Source: Amycolatopsis echigonensis
GTDB taxonomy: Bacteria; Actinomycetota; Actinomycetes; Mycobacteriales; Pseudonocardiaceae
Direction of reading: 5' to 3'
Assembly: GCF_014174495.1 (NCBI RefSeq)
Contig: NZ_JACJHR010000053.1
Coordinates: 1 to 62,597, forward strand
Length of the DNA stretch: 62,597 bases
Within the stretch, counting starts at the first letter, position 1, and each line of letters opens with the position of its first letter. The translations under genes and the position numbers were made by a program. The notes beneath the pieces are model-generated. The model saw nothing but the letters and a program-made list of their open reading frames with translations. It had not been told where the DNA came from and did not search any database. Below, in pieces: positions 16,768 to 24,510 of the stretch.

Positions 16768-18060
16768 TCACCGAGGACTAGGCGTAACCCGCGCCAAAGC
16801 CGAGATCAACCGATCCACCCCATCCCCGCCCCGAGCGTCGTAACACCCGGAAAGCCCCTTGTACACCAAGGGAAGAAGCTTGTTGACCCGCAACCCATAC
16901 TTAGTAGCCGCGTGCATGATCTTCGGCTTGCCGATCAACTTCGCGAACACATTCCCGAGCCGGTAGTACCCGCCCATCAACTCGGCAACAGCCCGCGGAT
17001 ACCCCTCCAACGCCCGCTCCCGGGACGGCCCCTCCGGCCGGGCCAGCGCCTGCACCACAGCCTCAGCCGCCAGCTGCGCCGACTCCATCGCCGCGGAAAT
17101 GCCCTCGCCGTTGAACGGACTGACCATCCCGCCGGCATCACCGAGGAGCAACAACCCGTTGCGATAGTGCGGAGTCCGGTTGAACCCCATCGGCAACCCG
17201 GCCCCGCCGACCTTGCCGATCGCGTTCTCCTCGCGGTACCCCCACTCCTCGGGAGTCCCGTCGAGCCACTGCCTCAGCAACGCCCGGTAATCGGTGTTCC
17301 GGAAGGACGCCGACGTCGACAGCATGCCCAGCCCGACATTGACCGTCCCGTCGCCGAGCGGAAACGCCCAGCCGTAACCGGGCAACAGCTTCGGATCCCG
17401 AGGATCGGACCGGTCCCACAGCTCGAGGTGGCCCTCGATGAACGGGTCGTCGTGCTTCGGGCTCTTGTAGTACCGCCGCACCGCGACCCCCATCGGCCGC
17501 TTCTCGTTCTTGTCGATCCCGACACTCAGCGCGAGCCGAGCCGACACCCCATCGCAAGCCAGCACCAACGGCGCCCGGTAACTAACGGGCGTCTTCTCCG
17601 GCCCGACCTTCGCCTCGACTCCGACCACGCGGCCGGAAGCGTTGGTGATCGCGCCGGTGACCGTGGTGCGCTCGTACAGCCGCGCGCCCGCCTTCACCGC
17701 GGTCTTCGCGAGCAGGTCGTCGAAGTCGTGGCGGGTGCGGGAGACGCCGTACGGCGGGTAGTCGGTGAGGTCCGGCCAGTCGAACTCGAGCGTCAGGTCG
17801 CCGGTGAGGATGCGCAGACCGCGGCTGCGCACCCAGCCCGCTTCCTCGCTGGTGTCGAGACCGAGGTCGATCAGCTGCTTCACGCCGCGCGGGGTGAGGC
17901 CGTCGCCGCACACCTTCTCGCGCGGGAACACGGTCTTCTCCAGCAACAGCACGTCCACGCCCGCCCGGGCGAGGTAGGTGGCCGCGGTCGAACCAGCGGG
18001 TCCCGCGCCGACCACGATCACTTCGGCGTCGTGGTCCGGGCTGCGGCGCGAGGTCGTCAT
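16768..18060 (-). CDS. menJ: Menaquinone beta-isoprenyl reductase, geranylgeranyl reductase family
   Basis: This is an FAD-dependent reductase of the geranylgeranyl reductase family. In mycobacteria MenJ saturates the second isoprene unit of menaquinone. The 430 residues show the dinucleotide fold VIVVGAGPAGSTAATYLARAG at the start, the KVCGDGLTPRG motif near residue 50, and the second flavin motif LLLLGDAGGMVSPFNGEGIS near residue 300. It lies beside menG and close to menD, menB, menE and menA, which supports the quinone role over a lipid-reductase role. The specific name rests on context and family. Confidence 0.85.
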   Translation of the reverse strand: MTTSRRSPDHDAEVIVVGAGPAGSTAATYLARAGVDVLLLEKTVFPREKVCGDGLTPRGVKQLIDLGLDTSEEAGWVRSRGLRILTGDLTLEFDWPDLTDYPPYGVSRTRHDFDDLLAKTAVKAGARLYERTTVTGAITNASGRVVGVEAKVGPEKTPVSYRAPLVLACDGVSARLALSVGIDKNEKRPMGVAVRRYYKSPKHDDPFIEGHLELWDRSDPRDPKLLPGYGWAFPLGDGTVNVGLGMLSTSASFRNTDYRALLRQWLDGTPEEWGYREENAIGKVGGAGLPMGFNRTPHYRNGLLLLGDAGGMVSPFNGEGISAAMESAQLAAEAVVQALARPEGPSRERALEGYPRAVAELMGGYYRLGNVFAKLIGKPKIMHAATKYGLRVNKLLPLVYKGLSGCYDARGGDGVDRLISALARVTPSPR

Positions 18061-18120
18061 GCACTCGAAAATACAGCGTGGTGCAGCCGCACCCGTTGAG
18101 GGCGGTGGAGGAAGGCGGAG

Positions 18121-18810
18121 TCAGAGAGGCTTCGCCGCCCGGTGGATCGCGACGACGCCGAATGTGAGGTTCAGCCATTCGACCTCGGTCCAGCCCGCGC
18201 TCGCGATGATCTCGCCGAGCGTCCGCTGGTCCGGCCACGCGAGCATCGATTCGGCCAGGTAGGAGTAGGCCTCCGGGTTCGACGACGTCCGGCTGCCGAC
18301 CCAGGTGAGCATCTTGAGCAGGAACCGCCGGTGCAGGAACCGGATCGGGGCGAAGGTGGGCGTCGACACCTCGCAGATCACCAGCCGGCCGCCCGGTTTG
18401 ACCACGCGCAGGATCTCGGCGAGCGCGCCCTTGGTGTCGACGAAGTTCCGCAGCGCTAGCGAGATGGTGACGGCGTCGAAGCTGTTGTCGGCGAACGGCA
18501 GGCACATCGCGTCCGCGGCGACCATCGGCACCTTCCGGTGCAGGCCCGCCTTGAGCATCCCGACGGAGAAGTCGGCGGCGAGGCACCAGGCGCCGCCGCG
18601 CGCGTACTCGACGGTGGACACCCCGGTGCCGGCCGCCAGGTCGAGCACCTTCTCGCCCGGCTTGGCGTCCAGCACGCGAGCCGTGGTGGTGCGCCAGCGC
18701 CGGTCGAACCCGAACGTCATGAAGGAGTTCGCCCGGTCGTAACCGGACGCGACGCCGTCGAACATCGCGGCGACTTCGTGCGGATCCTTGTCCAGGCTCG
18801 CTCGGGGCAT
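18121..18810 (-). CDS. menG: Demethylmenaquinone C-methyltransferase
   Basis: MenG (UbiE family) methylates demethylmenaquinone using S-adenosylmethionine, the last step of menaquinone synthesis. The 229-residue protein has the SAM-binding loop VLDLAAGTGVST and the family motifs SLALRNFVDTKGALAEILRV and PGGRLVICEVSTP. The ATG at 18810 gives the normal length; the frame is open upstream but that part overlaps the next gene. No clear ribosome binding site is seen. It is followed 60 bases later by menJ. Confidence 0.93.
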   Translation of the reverse strand: MPRASLDKDPHEVAAMFDGVASGYDRANSFMTFGFDRRWRTTTARVLDAKPGEKVLDLAAGTGVSTVEYARGGAWCLAADFSVGMLKAGLHRKVPMVAADAMCLPFADNSFDAVTISLALRNFVDTKGALAEILRVVKPGGRLVICEVSTPTFAPIRFLHRRFLLKMLTWVGSRTSSNPEAYSYLAESMLAWPDQRTLGEIIASAGWTEVEWLNLTFGVVAIHRAAKPL

Positions 18811-18820
18811 GGGTTCGAGA

Positions 18821-19477
18821 TTAGTCCGTCCGTGCCGCGCGGTCGCGCGGGAGCAGGACGCTGGCGGCGACCAGCCAGACGAGCCCGCCGAACCGGCCGA
18901 CCGGGATGAGCGGATACAGCGCCGGAGTGAGCAATGACAGCGAGGCGAGCACGGCGGCCGCGGCAACCACTAGCCCGGCGACCGACATCCAGCGCGGCAA
19001 CAGCTTCAGGAACAACGCGGGGACGGCGATCCCGGCGATCAGCAACGCCAGCGGCACCACGAAGCCCGGTCCGCCGGACGCGAACGCGAGGCTGGTCAAC
19101 GCCCGCGCCACCGCGGGAGCGTCACTGGCCTGCGCGGCGGTCCAGGTGATCAATCCGCTCATCGCGAGCGCAGCCGCGGAGAGCACGCCACCGGTGAGCC
19201 CGATCACCGCGCCCGGGGCCGCGACCCCGAGCCGCCGCTGTCTGCGATAGGCCGTCGCGGCCCACACCGCCAACGGAACCGACGCGCCGAACACCGCGAA
19301 CGCGAGCAGCCGCACGACGCCCTGGTTGCCGCCGAGGTACGCGGCGACCTCAGCCGCACTGGAATCCGGCCGGGTCCCCGCCGCCCCCAGCACCGCCGAC
19401 GCGACTGTCAGCACCCCGAACGCCAGTGCCGGGGCCAGCAACGGCGGGCCGCCCTGCTGTCGAGTCATGGTCGTCAT
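18821..19477 (-). CDS. Multi-pass membrane protein, divergent from MarR regulator
   Basis: The function is not recognised. The 218-residue protein has about six hydrophobic segments with short Arg-rich loops, somewhat like the DUF4386 type. The ATG at 19477 is chosen over a codon 18 bases upstream because GGAGG lies six bases before it. It is divergent from a MarR-type regulator across a short region with two inverted repeats, so it is probably that regulator's target. Its stop is 10 bases before menG, so read-through into menG-menJ is possible. Confidence 0.75.
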   Translation of the reverse strand: MTTMTRQQGGPPLLAPALAFGVLTVASAVLGAAGTRPDSSAAEVAAYLGGNQGVVRLLAFAVFGASVPLAVWAATAYRRQRRLGVAAPGAVIGLTGGVLSAAALAMSGLITWTAAQASDAPAVARALTSLAFASGGPGFVVPLALLIAGIAVPALFLKLLPRWMSVAGLVVAAAAVLASLSLLTPALYPLIPVGRFGGLVWLVAASVLLPRDRAARTD

Positions 19478-19495
19478 GGCAAACCTCCAGGTCAA

Positions 19496-19531
19496 TTAGT
19501 TTCACTAACAGAACGATTACACTGGTGTAAT
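19496..19531. promoter_or_regulatory. Two inverted repeats between the membrane protein and marR genes
   Basis: ATTACAC-TG-GTGTAAT at 19516-19531 has perfect 7-bp arms, and TTAGT-TTC-ACTAA lies at 19496-19508. Together they fill the 81-bp divergent gap and are the only AT-rich stretch nearby. The longer one has the size and symmetry of MarR-family operators, which suggests autoregulation and control of the adjacent membrane protein. This is inference from position and symmetry. Confidence 0.6.
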
Positions 19532-19558
19532 GAATTGTCAAGCGATACGGTTCAGGGC

Positions 19559-20017
19559 ATGCAAGGACCACCGACGTTCGGCAGCGCTTTCCTGCTGGCC
19601 CAGCTGGGCGCACACGCGACCCAGCGCTTCGCCGAACGCGTCGCGGACCTCGGCCTGACCCCGCCGCAGACCGGACTGCTCCGGGCGATCGCGCGGCGTC
19701 CGGGCGAGAGCCAGCAGGTGCTGGCCGCGGAACTGGGCACGCCGCCGACCCGGCTGGTCGCCCTCGTCGACGGCCTGGAGCAGCAAGGCCTGATCGAACG
19801 CCGGCGCAACCCCCAAGACCGCCGCCTCTACGCGGTCTTCCTCAGCGACAAAGGCCAAGAAACGATGGCCGAACTGGCGAAAGCCGGCGCGGCGCACGAA
19901 AACGAGCTGACGTCTGCACTGTCCACAGAGGAACGCTCAACCCTGCACGAACTGCTGGCCCGGATCGCCGCCGACCGGGGCCTCATGCCCGGCGTCCACC
20001 CCGGCTACCGCACCTGA
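19559..20017 (+). CDS. MarR-family transcriptional regulator
   Basis: This is a winged-helix MarR-type DNA-binding protein. The 152 residues show the family layout: an N-terminal dimer helix, a helix-turn-helix around ESQQVLAAELGTPPTRLVALVDGLEQQGL, then the wing IERRRNPQDRRLYAVFLSDKG. The ATG at 19559 is chosen; a TTG 24 bases upstream is possible. It is divergent from a membrane protein gene with candidate operators between them. The ligand is unknown. Confidence 0.88.
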   Translation: MQGPPTFGSAFLLAQLGAHATQRFAERVADLGLTPPQTGLLRAIARRPGESQQVLAAELGTPPTRLVALVDGLEQQGLIERRRNPQDRRLYAVFLSDKGQETMAELAKAGAAHENELTSALSTEERSTLHELLARIAADRGLMPGVHPGYRT

Positions 20018-20023
20018 CCCGCT

Positions 20024-20078
20024 GTCCGTGAAGGACTCCTTGAGGGAATCTGTTTCCCTCAAGGAGTCCTTCACGGAC
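20024..20078. repeat. Perfect 25-bp-arm palindrome between convergent genes
   Basis: The left arm 20024-20048 and right arm 20054-20078 are perfectly complementary, with a 5-base loop. The core GTGAAGGACTCCTTGAGGGA matches the elements at 30331 and, with paired changes, at 50793. It lies in the 72-bp gap between the stop codons of marR and the convergent glycosyltransferase, 6 and 11 bases from them. A bidirectional terminator role fits, although there is no strong T-run. Confidence 0.85.
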
Positions 20079-20089
20079 CTTCCGCAGCC

Positions 20090-21193
20090 TCAGCCGAGGG
20101 CGGCGAGCATTCCCCGCACCGAGTTCGGCCACGCGAACTCCTCCGCCCGCGCCCGCGCAGCTGCCCGGCGGAGTTCCTCCGGGCTGTCCAGCAACCCGGT
20201 CACCGCGCTGGCGAACGCGGGCGCGTGGTCGTCCACCGCCGCCCCGCAACCGGGCCGCACGATCTCCCGCAACGCCGACGACGCCGAAACCACCACCGGC
20301 GTCCCCGAAGCGAGCGCCTCCAACGCCGCCAACCCGAACGTCTCGTGCGGTCCCGGAGCGAGCGAAACGTCCGCACTGGCCAGCAACCGAGCTACCTCGC
20401 CCCGCCCCGCCAAAAAGCCCAGGAACGTCACCGGCAACCCGCGAGCCCGTCGTTCCAAGGCCCGCCGACGCGGCCCGTCCCCGGCGATCACCAACCGCAC
20501 CCGCGCCCCGGATTCCGTCAGTTCCGCGACCGTATCCACGCTCCGCTCAACGTGTTTCTCCGGCGACAACCGCCCACAATGGACAATCAGCGCGTCCGCA
20601 CCGCCGGCCAACGCCGACCGCCATCCCGAATCCCGCATCGACGGCGCGAACGTCGCCAGATCCACGCCCAACGGCACCCGCCGGACGTTGGGCGCGGCGA
20701 TCCGTTCGAACTCCGCGTGTGCGAAGGCCGTCGTACAAACCACCGTGTCGTACGACGCCGCCATCCGCCGGTTGGCCACATCCGCGACGTGCCGGGCCAT
20801 CACCCCCGGCAGCAAAAACTGCTCCAGCAGCCGGTCCAGCCGCTCGTGCGAGATGACCGTGCTGGGCACGCCATTCCGCCGAGCCCACACCCCCATGCCC
20901 CGCAACGTCAGCCGGTCCGACACCTCCAACCGATCCGGTTCCAGCCGCCGCAACACCGCGCGGACCCGCTGCGGATCGACCGCGCGGTAGCCGCCAGTGC
21001 CAGGGATTTGCAAGGCAGGCAAGGAATACCGGCACACCCCCGTCGGCAGGGTTTCCACCGCGTACCGCCGCCCCGGCACGACCAGCGTCACCCGATGCCC
21101 GCTGGCAACGTACCCCGCGCCGAGGTGATTCAGAGCGGTCCGCAACCCGCCGGAACGCGGTCCGTAGAAGTTCGCCAGCTGGACGATGTGCAT
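20090..21193 (-). CDS. Family 4 glycosyltransferase
   Basis: This is a GT-B glycosyltransferase of the GT4 type that probably moves a sugar from a nucleotide donor to a lipid or glycolipid at the membrane. The 367 residues include the donor-site segment VHCGRLSPEKHVERS near residue 210 and the EX7E-type motif GPHETFGLAALEALASGTPV near residue 295. It starts 3 bases after the upstream MgtA-like gene, so the two act in one operon. The acceptor is not known. Confidence 0.82.
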   Translation of the reverse strand: MHIVQLANFYGPRSGGLRTALNHLGAGYVASGHRVTLVVPGRRYAVETLPTGVCRYSLPALQIPGTGGYRAVDPQRVRAVLRRLEPDRLEVSDRLTLRGMGVWARRNGVPSTVISHERLDRLLEQFLLPGVMARHVADVANRRMAASYDTVVCTTAFAHAEFERIAAPNVRRVPLGVDLATFAPSMRDSGWRSALAGGADALIVHCGRLSPEKHVERSVDTVAELTESGARVRLVIAGDGPRRRALERRARGLPVTFLGFLAGRGEVARLLASADVSLAPGPHETFGLAALEALASGTPVVVSASSALREIVRPGCGAAVDDHAPAFASAVTGLLDSPEELRRAAARARAEEFAWPNSVRGMLAALG

Positions 21194-21196
21194 GGC

Positions 21197-22315
21197 TCAA
21201 GCCGCACGTGCGACTCGGCCCTGTACCGCTTCGTAGTGCCCGACCAGCTCCCGGCACACCGCGGGCCACGTCCGGCCCAGGACCACTTTCCGCGCCTTCT
21301 CGCCCAGCCGGGCCCGCAGCGCCGCGTCCCGCAGGTCATCGACCTTGGAAACCAGCGCCGGGCCGAACGACTCGCGATCCGCGGGCAGCAGATAACCGGT
21401 CCGCCCCGGCAGCACGAGATCCTTCGGCCCACCGGCGTCCGGCGCGAGCACCGGCAGTCCGGACGCCATCGCTTCCTGCACCGCCTGACAGAACGTCTCG
21501 TGCGGTCCGGTGTGCACGAAAACGTCGAGGCTCGCGTACGCGACCGACAGCTCGTCACCGTACTTCGCGCCAAGGAAAGCCGCGCCAGGCAACCGTTCCC
21601 GCAACGCCGGCAGCTCCGGTCCGTCGCCGACGACGACCACGCGCACGCCCGGCATCCCGGCCAGCACGGTCAGCCGGTCGACCTCCTTCTCCGGTGCGAG
21701 CCGTCCGACGAACCCGACCAGAAGCTCGCCGTTCGGCGCGAGTTCCGCACGCAGCGCCGGGTCCGCGTGTGCCGGGGAAAACCGGCTGATGTCCACGCCG
21801 CGCGCCCAGCGATGCACGCGCGGAACCCCGTGCAACTTCAGCTGTTCGATCGAGTCCGACGAGGGTGCCAGCGTCCGGTCGGCCCGCGAGTGCAGGCGGC
21901 GCACCCAGCGCCAGGCCGCCCGCGCGCCGATGCCGAAGCCGTACGAGGTGGCGAACCCGGCGATGTCGGTCTGGTAGACGGCGATCGACGGCACGCGCAG
22001 CCGTCTGGCCGCGGCGAGCCCGCGCGCGCCGACGACGAACGGCGAGGCCAGATGCACGACGTCCGGTCCGAAATCGGCCAGCGCGGTCAGCACGGTGCGC
22101 GTCGGCAGGCCGATCGGCAGGGAGTTCACGCCGGGGAAGTCCAGCGCCGGAATGCGGACGACCGGAGCGCCGCGGTAACTCGCCGGACCCGGTCCCGGCG
22201 CGACGACCAGCACGTCGTGCGCGGATTCGACCAGGTGCTCGACGACCCGCAGCACGGAATTCGTCACGCCGTTCACCTGGGGCAGGAAACTTTCGGTGAC
22301 TATGGCGACTCGCAC
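21197..22315 (-). CDS. mgtA: Glycosyltransferase resembling the MgtA mannosyltransferase
   Basis: This is a GT4 enzyme related to mycobacterial and corynebacterial MgtA, which adds mannose from GDP-mannose to a glucuronosyl-diacylglycerol anchor. The 372 residues begin VRVAIVTESFLPQVNGVTNS, and show FVGRLAPEKEVDRL and GPHETFCQAVQEAMASG with the EX7E glutamates. The GTG at 22315 matches the conserved N terminus; the longer frame adds 40 unrelated residues. Its place beside menD/menG genes mirrors the mycobacterial order as I recall it. Family certain, substrate inferred. Confidence 0.75.
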   Translation of the reverse strand: MRVAIVTESFLPQVNGVTNSVLRVVEHLVESAHDVLVVAPGPGPASYRGAPVVRIPALDFPGVNSLPIGLPTRTVLTALADFGPDVVHLASPFVVGARGLAAARRLRVPSIAVYQTDIAGFATSYGFGIGARAAWRWVRRLHSRADRTLAPSSDSIEQLKLHGVPRVHRWARGVDISRFSPAHADPALRAELAPNGELLVGFVGRLAPEKEVDRLTVLAGMPGVRVVVVGDGPELPALRERLPGAAFLGAKYGDELSVAYASLDVFVHTGPHETFCQAVQEAMASGLPVLAPDAGGPKDLVLPGRTGYLLPADRESFGPALVSKVDDLRDAALRARLGEKARKVVLGRTWPAVCRELVGHYEAVQGRVARAA

Positions 22316-22491
22316 GGCGTCACTGTCGCAAAACCGCAGGCCAGGCGGGCCAATCCCGCGTAACCGACCGGCCAACGGTGGCGAAACACTCCGCAGCGTC
22401 CGCGGCCGGGCGCCGACCGTCGAAGAATTCGCCACGACATGTCATCTTCCGGTCGCGTCCCGGACACCAGGAACACCCAGACTAAGCAGGC

Positions 22492-23325
22492 ATGACCCTC
22501 TTGTCCTCCAGGCCGTCGCGGCCCGTGGAACCCGGGCTGCTCTCGCGAGCGCTCGAGGTCGCGGGCCGGCTGGCGAACGACGCCACCGACGTGATCACCG
22601 CGACCGCGGGCCGCGGCGCGCACCCGGCGACGCTGGATTCGCCGTTCGACTGGGTCACCGACACCGATCGGATCCTGGAACGGCACACCCGGCGCGTGCT
22701 GACCGCGGAGTTCCCCGGAATCCCGGTGGTAGGCCACGAATTCGGCGCCGACCACGGCGCGGACGTCGCGGAGTACCGCTGGGTGGTCGATTCCGTGGAC
22801 GGCACCGCGAACTACGTCGCCGGAGTGCCTTGGTGCGCTTACAGCCTCGCCCTGGTCGATGCGAGCGGCCCCGTGGTGGGCGTCGTCGCCGACCCGTACC
22901 GGGCGCAGATCTACGCCGCCGCTCGCGGACGAGGCGCTCGCGCGAACGGGAAACCGCTGAAGCTGGTGGACCGTTCGGGTACCGCCGGAGCGATCGTCTG
23001 CACCGAACTGGCGCGCAAGGGCCCGTGGCCGGGAATGGGCGAGTTCATCGAACGAGCGGCGGCTGCCCACGCTGGAGTGCGGGTGCTGGGGTCGGCCGCG
23101 CTGTCGATCGCGCAGGTCGCGCTCGGGCACGCGGCCGCGGCGGTGCTGCACAGCTACCACGAATGGGACGTCGCGGGCTCCGTCGCGATGGCAATCGAGG
23201 CGGGCGCGGTCGTGCTGGACAAGCACGGCGAGGACACCGCGCTGCCTACGGACGGGCTGCTGGTGGCCGCCCCCGGCGTCGCCGACGAGGTGCTCAGCTG
23301 GTGGCAGGAAACCGTCGGTGCCTGA
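22492..23325 (+). CDS. Inositol monophosphatase family protein
   Basis: This is a magnesium-dependent phosphatase of the IMPase fold. The metal-site motifs are present: Glu83 in VVGHEFG (usually GEE), Asp100 and Asp103 in WVVDSVDGTANY, and the later WDVAGS motif. The protein has 277 residues. It could act on inositol phosphate, which in actinomycetes feeds phosphatidylinositol and mycothiol, or on another sugar phosphate. It is divergent from mgtA across 176 bp. The start ATG has only a weak ribosome binding site. Confidence 0.82.
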   Translation: MTLLSSRPSRPVEPGLLSRALEVAGRLANDATDVITATAGRGAHPATLDSPFDWVTDTDRILERHTRRVLTAEFPGIPVVGHEFGADHGADVAEYRWVVDSVDGTANYVAGVPWCAYSLALVDASGPVVGVVADPYRAQIYAAARGRGARANGKPLKLVDRSGTAGAIVCTELARKGPWPGMGEFIERAAAAHAGVRVLGSAALSIAQVALGHAAAAVLHSYHEWDVAGSVAMAIEAGAVVLDKHGEDTALPTDGLLVAAPGVADEVLSWWQETVGA

Positions 23326-23784
23326 TCACACCTCGGCGGGCACCGGCTCCGGAGCGGCGGCGGTTCGCTTCAGCACCCGGCGCAGCCACCACAGCAGCGG
23401 GCCCGCCACGAGCCAGGTGATCAGCACCGTCATGCCGACCGGCAGCAGCGTCAACGTCGCGGTCCGGCCGGCGACCCGGGTCAGCTCCGGATTGGTCGCG
23501 TCGTACTCGATCGCCACCAGCTGACCGGCGGCGAGACCCGACGGATACAGCACCCCGGTCGGCGGACTGTGCACGATGCCGTCCGGGGTCTGGTACTGGA
23601 TGATCGTGCGGTCGAAAGCGACCGACTCGACCGTCGCAGTCGCCGTGCCCAGATGCGATTCGATCGCGCTGTCGTTGCGGAACGCGGCGAAAACCAGGCT
23701 CACGCACATCACGGTGAGCAGCACAGCCACGCCCAGCACGGCGAACCACCCGATCCGCCGCGCCTGCACACTCCTGGCTGCCAC
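23326..23784 (-). CDS. DUF3592-like two-helix membrane protein
   Basis: This 152-residue protein has one membrane helix at residues 12-35, an external beta-rich domain with YQTPDGIVHSPPTGVLYPSG typical of DUF3592 proteins, and a second helix at about 112-133. Its place near menD and mgtA resembles Rv0556 of Mycobacterium tuberculosis. Its stop codon directly abuts the convergent IMPase-like gene. The function is unknown. Confidence 0.75.
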   Translation of the reverse strand: MAARSVQARRIGWFAVLGVAVLLTVMCVSLVFAAFRNDSAIESHLGTATATVESVAFDRTIIQYQTPDGIVHSPPTGVLYPSGLAAGQLVAIEYDATNPELTRVAGRTATLTLLPVGMTVLITWLVAGPLLWWLRRVLKRTAAAPEPVPAEV

Positions 23785-23793
23785 ACCGAGAGT

Positions 23794-24393
23794 TTAGTCG
23801 GGCCCGCCGACCCGCCCGGCACGCGGCAGCCAGTGCGCCCGGTAGAGGACGTGCAGGCAGTAGGTGTTCACCAGCACCCGAGTTGTCCAATTCAGGTCCG
23901 AACACGCGTGGTGCGGCGTTTCCTCGCCCGGAGCAGAACCCGGAGCGCCGAAGGCGAGGGCGAAGAAGTACTCCGCCGTGTGCCGGAAGACCCCCGCGCT
24001 GCCGGTCAGGAACATCGTGTCGGCGTGAATCCGGTCGTACAGCCGGTCCCGGCTCCGCCAATACGGCCACTCCACCGGACGCCGGTCAGCCGGGATTCGC
24101 ACCATGTGCGGCCGGGCCGGGCCAAGCGCCGCCCTGAGCCGAGGCCAGTGCGATGCCCGCAGCTGCGCGGTGTGCTGGCTCAGCACGAGATCCAGCGGAC
24201 GACCGGTGCACTCCGGCTGAGCGGGAGTCCGGCCAGCGCGCAACGGCAGGTGGATGACCGTATGCCGGGACCGCGCGGCCAGCAGCCACAACACCCCGAT
24301 CCGATACGCCGCACGGCGGTCGACGCACATTTGCGGGTACCGGTCGTTTTCGTACAGCACCGCGGTATCTAATCCAGGATCAGGGCGCAGCAC
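23794..24393 (-). CDS. Protein of unknown function, 199 residues
   Basis: I do not recognise this protein. It has no signal peptide or membrane helix, and is rich in Arg, His, Trp and Tyr. Conspicuous parts are DRRAAYRIGVLWLLAARSRHT near residue 30 and, at the C terminus, HACSDLNWTTRVLVNTYCLHVLYRAHW. The GTG at 24393 is the only good start after an in-frame stop upstream, and GGGAG lies six bases before it. It lies 9 bases before the DUF3592-like gene, so the two are probably co-transcribed. The codon pattern looks coding. Confidence 0.7.
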   Translation of the reverse strand: MLRPDPGLDTAVLYENDRYPQMCVDRRAAYRIGVLWLLAARSRHTVIHLPLRAGRTPAQPECTGRPLDLVLSQHTAQLRASHWPRLRAALGPARPHMVRIPADRRPVEWPYWRSRDRLYDRIHADTMFLTGSAGVFRHTAEYFFALAFGAPGSAPGEETPHHACSDLNWTTRVLVNTYCLHVLYRAHWLPRAGRVGGPD

Positions 24394-24510
24394 CCGCCAC
24401 TCCCGGCCGTCCAGCCGAGCGTGGCGGAGCTACGCCCGCACTTTCATGGCCACCGAATCCGCCTTCAGAGAGCGGAACTCTCCAGGATCCCGCAGCCAGG
24501 CAAGCGAATT

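Noticed and set aside
16561..18099. A long plus-strand frame through repeat B and menJ
   Set aside because: It overlaps menJ in antisense and the translation has no conserved feature; it begins inside the tandem repeats.
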